NCBI GenBank assembly: GCA_050693875.1
Contig: JBOGWP010000094.1
Coordinates: 1 to 12,477, forward strand
Reading direction: 5' to 3'
Length of the DNA: 12,477 bases
Source of the DNA: JBOGWP01 sp050693875
GTDB taxonomy: Bacteria; Actinomycetota; CADDZG01; JAHWKV01; JBOGWP01
The notes below the pieces were generated by a model. It worked only from the letters and a program-made list of their open reading frames with translations. It searched no databases and was not told the DNA's origin. A program made the position numbers and the translations under genes. Below are positions 6,985-12,477 of this stretch, piece by piece. Position 1 is the first letter of the stretch; every line of letters starts with the position of its first letter.

Positions 6985-7302
6985 GTGCCGACTTACGAGT
7001 ACGCCTGCACGTCGTGCGGCCACCATCTCGAGGTGGTCCAGTCGTTCACGGACGCCCCGCTCGACACCTGCCGGCGCTGCTCGGGGCGGCTGCGCCGCGT
7101 CTTCCACCCCGCCGGCATCCTCTTCCGGGGCCCCGGCTTCTACGCGACCGACCACCGGCGGGGCGCAGGGGGGGCGTCGGCGAAGAAGAAGGATGGGACC
7201 ACCGAGGAAACCAGCGAGGGGGCCTCGGGGCCCGCAGCCAAGCCGGCAGAGAAGTCGTCGGGAACCTCGGAAGGATCGAAGGCCACGAGCACGAGCAGCT
7301 GA
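6985..7302 (+). CDS. FmdB/CxxC family zinc-ribbon protein, 105 aa
   Basis: The N-terminal 40 residues are a classic FmdB-type zinc ribbon: MPTYEYACTSCGHHLEVVQ, with Cys8 and Cys11 and then CRRC at Cys29 and Cys32, giving a four-Cys zinc site, followed by RRVFHPAGILFRGPGFYATD. The last 55 residues are low-complexity, rich in Ser, Thr, Gly, Ala, Glu and Lys, and probably disordered, which is common in this family. The family is widespread and mostly uncharacterised; its name comes from a gene near formamidase/amidase operons. The mycobacterial member near galU has been linked to redox-dependent chaperone work, and that role here is only inference. The GTG start at 6985 follows CGAGGAAG. The stop is 2 bases before the mtnP ATG, so the two are probably coupled. 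Confidence 0.92.
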   Translation: MPTYEYACTSCGHHLEVVQSFTDAPLDTCRRCSGRLRRVFHPAGILFRGPGFYATDHRRGAGGASAKKKDGTTEETSEGASGPAAKPAEKSSGTSEGSKATSTSS

Positions 7303-7304
7303 GG

Positions 7305-8099
7305 ATGCCGGCGTCTGGGGCCGAGATCGGGGTCATCGGAGGGTCGGGCTTCTACGGGCTGTTCGAGGAGGCCGACGAGCTCGAGATCGAGACACCGTAC
7401 GGGGGGCCCTCCGACCTGGTGACGGTGGGTGAGGTGGCCGGACGCCGGGTGGCCTTCGTCCCCCGGCACGGTCGCACCCACGCCATTCCGCCGCACCGGA
7501 TCAACTACCGGGCGAACCTCTGGGCCTTGCGGGAGCTCGGAGTGGTGCGCCTCATCATCCCCTGCGCCTGCGGATCGCTGCGTGCCGAGATCCGGCGAGG
7601 CGACTTCGTGATCTGCGATCAACTGGTCGATCGGACGTGGGGGCGCCCCGACACCTTCTACGACGGGCCGGCCACCACCCACGTCTCCCTCGCCGACCCG
7701 TACTGTCCCCAGCTGCGCCCGCTCGCCGTGGCGACGGCCGGGCATCTCGGGATCCCAGTCCGCGACCGGGGCACGGTTTTGGTCACCCAGGGCCCGCGCT
7801 TCTCGACTCGGGCGGAGAGTCGCTTCTACGCGCAGCAGGGGTGGGACGTGATCAACATGACCCAGTACCCGGAGGTCCCGCTCGCCCGCGAGCTGGAGAT
7901 GTGCTGCGTCAACATCTCCCTGGTGACCGACTACGACGCCGGGATCGAGGGTGTCGAGGCGGTGACGGTGCAGGAGGTGGTGCAGGTGCTGGGCGAGAAC
8001 AACGAGCGCCTGAAGTCCCTGCTCCTCGAGTTGATCCCCGCCATCCCCGCCGAGCGCTCGTGTCCCTGCGGGACCTCGCTCAGGGCCGCCCGGCTGTAA
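7305..8099 (+). CDS. mtnP: S-methyl-5'-thioadenosine phosphorylase
   Basis: This enzyme cleaves methylthioadenosine with phosphate to adenine and methylthioribose-1-phosphate, in methionine salvage and polyamine-linked metabolism. It has 264 residues, near the family length. Motifs include IGVIGGSGFY (8-17, phosphate loop), RHGRTHAIPPHRINYRANLW with Arg54-His55 (phosphate binding), QGPRFSTRAESR, VINMTQYPEV (Asn184-Met185, ribose contacts) and TDYDAG. The two Asp residues of that last motif, 209 and 211, mark adenine-preferring MTAP rather than guanine/hypoxanthine PNP. The C-terminus has a CPC pair (Cys253, Cys255), and a CxC disulfide is known in some thermophile relatives. The start is ATG at 7305, two bases after the FmdB stop. 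A clear separate ribosome binding site is not seen, consistent with coupled translation. Confidence 0.93.
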   Translation: MPASGAEIGVIGGSGFYGLFEEADELEIETPYGGPSDLVTVGEVAGRRVAFVPRHGRTHAIPPHRINYRANLWALRELGVVRLIIPCACGSLRAEIRRGDFVICDQLVDRTWGRPDTFYDGPATTHVSLADPYCPQLRPLAVATAGHLGIPVRDRGTVLVTQGPRFSTRAESRFYAQQGWDVINMTQYPEVPLARELEMCCVNISLVTDYDAGIEGVEAVTVQEVVQVLGENNERLKSLLLELIPAIPAERSCPCGTSLRAARL

Positions 8100-8189
8100 C
8101 CTGCCGTGCCCGATCTCGCTCGGGAGTAGAATCCCGTTGCTTCCCCACCGTTGCCCGCGGCTGCCGTAGGCATCCCGGAGGTGAGGGAA

Positions 8190-8942
8190 ATGAGCACCCT
8201 GGCCCTGACCCGCCGTCGCATCTCAGTGTGGAGGGTGGCGGCGGTGCTGGCGGCGCTCGTCACCGGGGTCTCCGTCTACTCCTATCTGTCTTGGCTCCGT
8301 GCCCAGGTCCCGGTGGCCGGCCGCCTGGTCCCGATGGTGGTCGCCGTCCGTGATCTCGAGCCGGGGATCACCCTCGAGGCGGCGATGGTCACGACGATCA
8401 AGCATCCCGAGCGCTACCTGCCTCCGGGGGCAATCCTGGGCCGGTCGGCCGTGCTCGGACGGGTCCTTGCCGTCCCGGTCTTCGAAGGCGAGGCCCTGAC
8501 CCAGCGCAAGCTCGCCACGACCGGAGGGTTGTCCTCCCTCGTGCCCGCAGGGATGCGCGCCTACGTCCTCCCGGTCTCGGCGCGCTCCGGCATCGTCCCG
8601 CAGCGGAGCGACCGCGTCGACGTCGTCGTGACCTTCCCGGCGGAGGTGCTCGGCGAGGCCACCGCCGCCACCGTGCTGCGCTCGAAGGAGGTGGTGGCCG
8701 TGCGAACCCTCGGGCGCGGCGCGGGGGCATATGAGAGGGTGGGCGCCGCCGCCGGCCTCGACCGTGAGGAGGAGCAGAGCAGTGTCGCCATCACGCTATT
8801 CGTCACCCCGGAGGAGGCGCAGCGGTTGGCCATGGCCGAGTCGCTCGGACACGTGTCGCTCGTTCTTGCTCCCGCGGTTCCCGGAGGCGAGGAGAGTCGG
8901 GCGCCTGCCCCGGTCACGCCCCGTGACCTCGCCCGCGGTTGA
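8190..8942 (+). CDS. CpaB/RcpC-like SAF-domain membrane-anchored protein, 250 aa
   Basis: The protein has a basic N-terminus, one membrane helix (about residues 14-36), a SAF domain (about 48-115, containing VAVRDLEPGITLEAAM and AVPVFEGEALTQRKL), and an RcpC/CpaB-like beta-rich region (about 120-230, RAYVLPVSARSGIVPQRSDR, ITLFVTPEEAQRLAMAE). CpaB proteins help assemble Flp/Tad pili at the membrane. No other tad or cpa gene is visible here, and lone SAF proteins of this type occur in actinobacteria, so a pilus role is not shown. ATG at 8190 is chosen over a start at 8151 because GGAGGTGAGGG (8177-8187) sits right before it. The gene follows mtnP by 90 bases and precedes uppP by 27. Confidence 0.88.
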   Translation: MSTLALTRRRISVWRVAAVLAALVTGVSVYSYLSWLRAQVPVAGRLVPMVVAVRDLEPGITLEAAMVTTIKHPERYLPPGAILGRSAVLGRVLAVPVFEGEALTQRKLATTGGLSSLVPAGMRAYVLPVSARSGIVPQRSDRVDVVVTFPAEVLGEATAATVLRSKEVVAVRTLGRGAGAYERVGAAAGLDREEEQSSVAITLFVTPEEAQRLAMAESLGHVSLVLAPAVPGGEESRAPAPVTPRDLARG

Positions 8943-8969
8943 GCTCGGCCTGGCCAATAACCCGGCAAC

Positions 8970-9782
8970 GTGACCGTCGTTCACGCCGCCATCCTGGGGC
9001 TGGTGCAGGGACTGACCGAGTTTCTTCCCATCTCGTCGTCGGGCCACCTCGTCCTCGTCCCGGCGGTGCTCGGGTGGCCCGAGCCCCCGCTCTCGTTTCT
9101 CGTACTGCTGCATGCCGGGAGCCTGCTCGCAGTCGTGACCTACTTCTGGCGCGAGCTCGTGCAGCTGCTCTTCGGCCTCTTCCGGCCGGGCGCCCCGAGA
9201 CGGCTCGTGGTGCTCCTCGCGCTGGCGACGCTGCCCGGAGCCCTGATCGGCTTGCCGCTCAAGGACGTCATCGAGCAGCAGTTCGGCCGGGAGGAGCTGG
9301 TGGCGCTGCTTCTGATGGGGACCGGCGTCATCCTGTTCGCCGCCGACCTGATCGAGCGCCGCCGGCCGCCTCGAGGGGACGACGAGGGGGCGGGCGTCGA
9401 GGAGCTGGCAGAGGCGGTGACGCCGGGCCGGGCTCTGGCCATCGGCTTGGCCCAGTCGGTGGCGCTCCTGCCGGGAATCTCGCGGTCCGGGTCGACGATC
9501 GCCACCGGTCTCGGCAGCGGAGTGAGTAGGGTCCGGGCGGCGAGGTTCTCCTTCCTGATGGCGATCCCCGCGATCGCAGGAAGCCTGGCGTTCGAGGTGC
9601 CGGATCTGGCCCGCGGCCGGGTGGGCGGAGCGCAGATGGCCGTCGGGTTGGTCGTGTCGACGATCACGAGCTACGCCGCGATCGGCGGGCTGATCGCCTA
9701 CCTGCACCGGCGAGGGCTGCGGCCTTTTGCGATCTACTGCCTGGTCGCGGGGGCCATGGTGTTCATCGCGCTGACGGCTTAA
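8970..9782 (+). CDS. uppP: Undecaprenyl-diphosphate phosphatase UppP (BacA)
   Basis: UppP is a polytopic membrane enzyme that removes a phosphate from undecaprenyl diphosphate, recycling the lipid carrier for peptidoglycan and other wall polymers; raised dosage can give bacitracin resistance. The 270 residues match the family. The first signature is QGLTEFLPISSSGH (13-26), with the Q/E-xxx-E pair Gln13 and Glu17. The second is PGISRSGST (168-176), with the catalytic Arg172. Several hydrophobic helices fill the rest, and an acidic and Arg-rich loop lies at about 128-150. The start is GTG at 8970, just before the conserved N-terminal helix; no strong ribosome binding site is visible. The TAA stop overlaps the convergent neighbour's TAA through a shared TTAA. 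Confidence 0.95.
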   Translation: MTVVHAAILGLVQGLTEFLPISSSGHLVLVPAVLGWPEPPLSFLVLLHAGSLLAVVTYFWRELVQLLFGLFRPGAPRRLVVLLALATLPGALIGLPLKDVIEQQFGREELVALLLMGTGVILFAADLIERRRPPRGDDEGAGVEELAEAVTPGRALAIGLAQSVALLPGISRSGSTIATGLGSGVSRVRAARFSFLMAIPAIAGSLAFEVPDLARGRVGGAQMAVGLVVSTITSYAAIGGLIAYLHRRGLRPFAIYCLVAGAMVFIALTA

Positions 9783-10270
9783 CCGCAGCGGAGCTTGTCG
9801 AAGGCGACCTTCTGACCCACCCAGTCGCCTGTTTCGACGTCGATGATCTCGTCCGCGGTGACGTGGGCGACCTCCTTGAAATGGAATCTCGACCCGTCGT
9901 CGCCCTTCCCGGTGACGTGGAAGGTGAAGGTGGCGTTGTCGGTGTTGGGATTGTCGTTCTGCCCGAACCAGTTCGAGAAATGGCCGGTGTAGGTCGTGCC
10001 GCCCCCCACCGCGACGAACGTCCCAGCGGATGTGCCGGTCACGTGGAAGCCGTTCTTGGTCTCGGTCACGTGGAAGACCGCGTTGTAGGTGATCGTGACG
10101 TCGAGAGTCACACCAAGACAGGGCTCGAACTCTGTGAAAGACTCGGTGAAGTTCTTGACGTGCTCGGTGTGCGTCTCCGTCGTGGCCAGGGCCGCGGAGC
10201 CGGAGAAGGCAAGGACGAGCGCGGGGATGACGAGGAGCGCTCCGAAGGAGCGGCGCTTGCGTTCGGTCAC
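9779..10270 (-). CDS. Secreted Thr/His-rich protein of unknown function, 163 aa
   Basis: The N-terminus is a textbook Sec signal peptide: ERKRR, a hydrophobic core (ALLVIPALVLAFSG) and an AALA cleavage site near residue 29. The mature part, about 134 residues, is rich in Thr, His, Phe and Asn with alternating polar and hydrophobic residues, suggesting a beta-sandwich. HVT occurs four times (FHVTET, FHVTGT, FHVTGK, AHVTAD). Two mature cysteines, Cys51 and Cys162, could form a disulfide joining the ends. Related secreted proteins with YTGHF and a C-terminal FDK(L/F)xC occur in actinobacteria as I recall, with no known function. The GTG start at 10270 has an AAAGGAG site 6 bases upstream; a longer frame to 10309 lacks such support and would bury the signal peptide. 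Confidence 0.83.
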   Translation of the reverse strand: MTERKRRSFGALLVIPALVLAFSGSAALATTETHTEHVKNFTESFTEFEPCLGVTLDVTITYNAVFHVTETKNGFHVTGTSAGTFVAVGGGTTYTGHFSNWFGQNDNPNTDNATFTFHVTGKGDDGSRFHFKEVAHVTADEIIDVETGDWVGQKVAFDKLRCG

Positions 10271-10335
10271 AGCGAACTCCTTTCTGAACCAGGGCGGCGT
10301 GGGGTGCATACCCCCGACTGCAGGACCCCCGTCGG

Positions 10336-10364
10336 ATGCTATGCGTGGCGCCGGGTCCGGGCAA
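10336..10364 (-). promoter_or_regulatory. Predicted sigma-70-type promoter for the secreted protein gene
   Basis: On the minus strand, TTGCCC (10364-10359) and TAGCAT (10341-10336) are separated by exactly 17 bases. Transcription would start near 10329, giving a leader of about 58 bases before the GTG at 10270. The match is 4 of 6 at each hexamer, so it is plausible but not proven. Confidence 0.45.
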
Positions 10365-10477
10365 TACGTCGCACGCGGTAGCCTGGCACCTTCCGCGACC
10401 CCCTCTTGCGTCGCGTGGTGACGGGGCGATGATCGCGACCGAATGGCGTGATCGATTCACCGAGGGGGAGATCGAGG

Positions 10478-10893
10478 ATGTCAGACTCGACCCAGCATCC
10501 CAATGTACAAAGCGTGTAGGCCTGCCTCGAGGCGGTCCAGCAGGGCGACCTGGAGAAGTTCATGTCGTACTTCGCCGACGACACCCTCTTCCACGTTCCG
10601 GGGGACAACCTGATTAGCGGCAACTACCGCGGACGTCAGGAGCTCACCGACTTCTTCATCCGCTGAACGAGCTGACTGAGGGCACCTTCGGAGTGGAGGC
10701 CGACGAGGTGATCGCAGACGACGACCATGCCGTGATGTTCTGGCGGGCCTGGGCGTCGGAGCGTCGCCTGGAGGACCACGGAGCGATCGCATTCAAGATC
10801 GACAGCGAGGGACGCTTCTCCGAGTCCTGGTTCATGTACAGCGACCAGGCCGCCTACAACGCCTTCTACGGCGAGGATCCCGATGGCTGGTGA
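10478..10893 (+). pseudogene. NTF2/SnoaL-like protein gene, broken by TAG and frameshift
   Basis: Starting at ATG 10478, with GGGGGAG just upstream, the frame reads MSDSTQHPNVQSV, meets TAG at 10517-10519, then continues ACLEAVQQGDLEKFMSYFAD, DTLFHVPGDNLISGNYRGRQ and ELTDFFIR, and meets TGA at 10664. The protein resumes one frame over from about 10663 as LNELTEGTFGVEADEVIADD and ends GEDPDGW at 10893. The joined product of about 137 residues has the SnoaL/NTF2-fold pattern of small actinobacterial proteins (helix, DD-F, PG-N-SG-YRGR, terminal aromatic helix), a fold used by hydrolases, isomerases and binding proteins. The TAG could derive from CAG, and one base seems lost near 10663. Two lesions suggest a true pseudogene, though sequencing error is possible. 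Confidence 0.75.
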
Positions 10894-11078
10894 TCGGTCC
10901 GGGCCGCGCCGCCAACCGCCTCGAAGTCAGGCGGACCTTATCCAAAAAGATCTGCACAAGAGATCCCGGACCCGCTGGCAGCGTTCCGTGCAATAGTACA
11001 ACGGCCCCCGACCACTAAAAGAGACGAAAGTACGAGGGGCTCAAACAGGAGAAGGTGTAGACGTTCCTCGCTCCCAGG
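10894..11078. other. Intergenic stretch with no gene detected
   Basis: No convincing coding frame, tRNA or hairpin with T-tract was found by reading both strands. The base composition falls below that of the left part of the window (for example CCAAAAAGATCTGCACAAG and ACTAAAAGAGACGAAAG). This fits the border of an acquired segment near the recombinase remnant. Confidence 0.4.
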
Positions 11079-11327
11079 CTAAACGGATACGCGCGGCCCT
11101 TTAAGCAGGGTGTTTGTGTTCGTATCGTGTATAGCTGGGTGCACCGCATTGACCTGACCATCGTATGACCACGTTGTTCCTTCATCCCGCAGAACGATCT
11201 CGACGGCGGCCTCGTGCGTCTCGTGGAAATACGTGACGGTGAGCTGCAGGCTCTCGAAGATGGCCCGCAGCTGTTGGTTAGGCAGCTCGGCCAGGCGCCT
11301 GGCAAGGATGGGGAGCTTGGCGAGCAT
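11079..11327 (-). pseudogene. C-terminal remnant of a probable serine recombinase
   Basis: The 82-residue frame reads MLAKLPILARRLAELPNQQL, then RAIFESLQLTVTYFHETHEA and AVEIVLRDEG. The helix with LAELP-x(5)-R-x-IF-x-x-L followed by a beta-strand, turn and beta-strand (LTVTYFHETHEAAVEIVL) closely resembles, from memory, the extreme C-terminus of large serine recombinases. Upstream on the same strand the frame meets a stop within about 55 bases and no recombinase catalytic domain or Cys-rich zinc ribbon is found, so only the tail survives. An ATG exists at 11327, but I see no good ribosome binding site and doubt that it is expressed. Codon use is less GC-biased than in the core genes, consistent with foreign origin. 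It could instead be a small unrelated protein. Confidence 0.45.
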
Positions 11328-11747
11328 TGAACCGCCCTGGAATCGGTAGAGACTCCGGGATTTGGATTTTATGCGGCCTCACCGGCCTTGCGGCTGACGG
11401 TAGTGACTTCGGGACCACAGGCCATGCGGGCGCGAGAGCTCCCATTGTCCTTGCCTCGGTGATCGGCGGATTGGGCATCCTGGGCCTTCTCCACCCGGGC
11501 ACCCGCGGCCGTCGTGCACCTTGCGGTGGGAGGCATGGCTGCGATTGCCGTCGTCGCCATCCTCGGCGGGTTGACACGTTGGGTCGACGAGCCGGCCCTG
11601 CACGCTGACTCGGCCCAGTTCCCCTTGTCACAGTCGGCCACCTAGACCGATCTGTTCGCCGACATCCAGGGGCGACGCCGTAAAGTCAGCATACTCGAAC
11701 GCACGTTCGGTCGAGCGAGGCTCACCACTTCGAAAGAGCAGCGCAGG
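11328..11747. other. 420-base region without an intact gene; possible decayed membrane protein
   Basis: No complete gene is visible. On the plus strand, one frame from about 11327 encodes a hydrophobic stretch (WILCGLTGLAADG, then APIVLASVIGGLGILGLL). A second frame ending at TAG 11643-11645 encodes APAAVVHLAVGGMAAIAVVA and ILGGLTRWVDEPALH. Both look like membrane segments, and they would join through a frameshift near 11490. This could be the remnant of a transporter, but I recognise no family motif. The 100 bases before the DUF4365 start hold no clear promoter. Confidence 0.3.
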
Positions 11748-12462
11748 ATGAGCAAGTACGCACTCCGCACCAGGCAAATCGAGCGGCAGGGCATCGCCTT
11801 GATCGCGACCGTCTTCTCGACCCTCGGCCATAACTGGAACGAGAACCAGGTCGACGTCGGCATCGACGGCTGGGTCGAGTTGGTCAGGAAGCCGAAGCGT
11901 GAGGCGACCGGCCGGATCGTGCTCGTCCAGAGCAAGGCTACTGGCGTCCCCTTTCGCGCCAACGCACCCGTGACATTCGTCTGCCGCGACGAGGACCTGC
12001 GCTATTGGCTCAACGGCAACGCGCCTGTCATCCTCGTGCGCTCCCACCCAGCGAGCGGTAAGGCCTATTGGGTCTAGGTCAAGGACTACTTCGCCGCGCA
12101 CCCAGAGCAGCGCGCGTCGCGCAGGATCGTCTTTGACCGGGACAAGGACCGCTTCGACGAAAGCATGGACGAGGGCCTGTGGCAGATATCACGCCCCCGC
12201 CACGACGGCCTCTACCTCGGTCCTCCCCCGGTGCGCGAGCTGTTGGTCAGCAACCTGCTGCCGATCACGGGCATGCCCGACTACTTCTACGCCGCACCGG
12301 CCGATGTCAAGACGTACTACCAGGCGCGCAGCCTGCTGCGCGCCGCCGACGGAGGATGTCCCGATCGCCGTGGAATTTAGGTGGCGACCCGACGGCTTGA
12401 TTACGCAACCTTATCTGCCTCCGACGACAACCTTGCGGCATGTGCTGCCAGCCTCTCGATGA
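11748..12462 (+). pseudogene. DUF4365-domain protein gene, broken by TAG and frameshift
   Basis: From ATG 11748 the frame reads MSKYALRTRQIERQGIALIA, has QVDVGIDGWVELV (34-46) and GRIVLVQSKATG (55-66), and reaches AYWV before TAG at 12075-12077 (codon 110). The same frame continues VKDYFAAHPEQRASRRIVFD, RDKDRFDES and LYLGPPPVRELLVSNLLP up to TAG at 12378. A one-base shift near 12351 instead restores EDVPIAVEFRWRPDGLI to a TGA at 12460-12462. The order D-G-x-x-E and QxK (Asp40, Glu44, Gln61, Lys63) is the DUF4365 core and resembles a PD-(D/E)xK nuclease site. Such proteins are found in accessory and defence-type islands; their biochemical role is unproven. Homologues as I recall read YWVS-x-KDYF, so the TAG probably replaced a Ser codon. 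Confidence 0.75.
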
Positions 12463-12477
12463 GGATCGGAAGCTCTC

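Noticed and set aside
8109..8124. Hairpin CCCGA/TCGGG after mtnP as a terminator
   Set aside because: The stem is only 5 bp with no T-tract, which is common by chance in GC-rich DNA.
10894..11747. tRNA gene as an integration site for the lost element
   Set aside because: I found no T-loop GTTCGA-type box with matching stems on either strand in this stretch.
10517..12077. TAG read as an amino acid (recoding or suppression), since two damaged genes both have in-frame TAG
   Set aside because: Intact genes here, including pepA, the DUF4177-like gene and the gene at 644-1192, end in TAG, and both damaged genes also carry frameshifts.
1..12477. CRISPR array or tandem repeats
   Set aside because: No regularly spaced repeated unit was seen anywhere in the window.

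Overview
The window is about 70% GC with tightly packed genes, many GTG or TTG starts, and a gene set (leucyl aminopeptidase, MoaC, GalU, FmdB zinc ribbon, methylthioadenosine phosphorylase, SAF/CpaB-like protein, UppP) that fits a free-living actinobacterium or a close relative. galU, moaC, FmdB and SAF-domain genes are often found near each other in Actinomycetota. The species cannot be named from this sequence.

Layout. Positions 1-1192 (minus) hold a translin-family gene that runs off the left edge, preceded by a three-helix membrane protein gene. A 219-base divergent intergenic region with a perfect 10-bp inverted repeat leads to a plus-strand group at 1412-3326: leucyl aminopeptidase, a 68-residue unknown protein and a 53-residue DUF4177-like protein. 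From 6755 down to 3332 (minus) run a membrane-bound GAF-GGDEF diguanylate cyclase, galU and moaC. A divergent region at 6756-6984 with an AT-richer 20-bp dyad separates these from a plus-strand run at 6985-9782: FmdB-type zinc ribbon, mtnP, a CpaB-like SAF protein and uppP. A convergent minus-strand gene at 9779-10270 encodes a secreted Thr/His-rich protein with a good promoter candidate.

From about 10.4 kb to the right edge the character changes. An NTF2/SnoaL-like gene and a DUF4365 gene each carry an in-frame TAG plus a single-base frameshift. Between them lie the C-terminal remnant of a probable serine recombinase and about 420 bases with no intact gene. I read this as a decaying accessory segment beside a conserved housekeeping block.

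How the genes fit together. GalU makes UDP-glucose for envelope polysaccharides, UppP recycles the undecaprenyl carrier for wall synthesis, and the cyclase makes c-di-GMP, so envelope functions recur. MoaC serves molybdenum cofactor synthesis and MtnP serves methionine salvage. I found no convincing new multi-gene system. The most unusual items are the translin homologue, the two candidate operator sequences, the secreted HVT-motif protein and the DUF4365/recombinase remnant.
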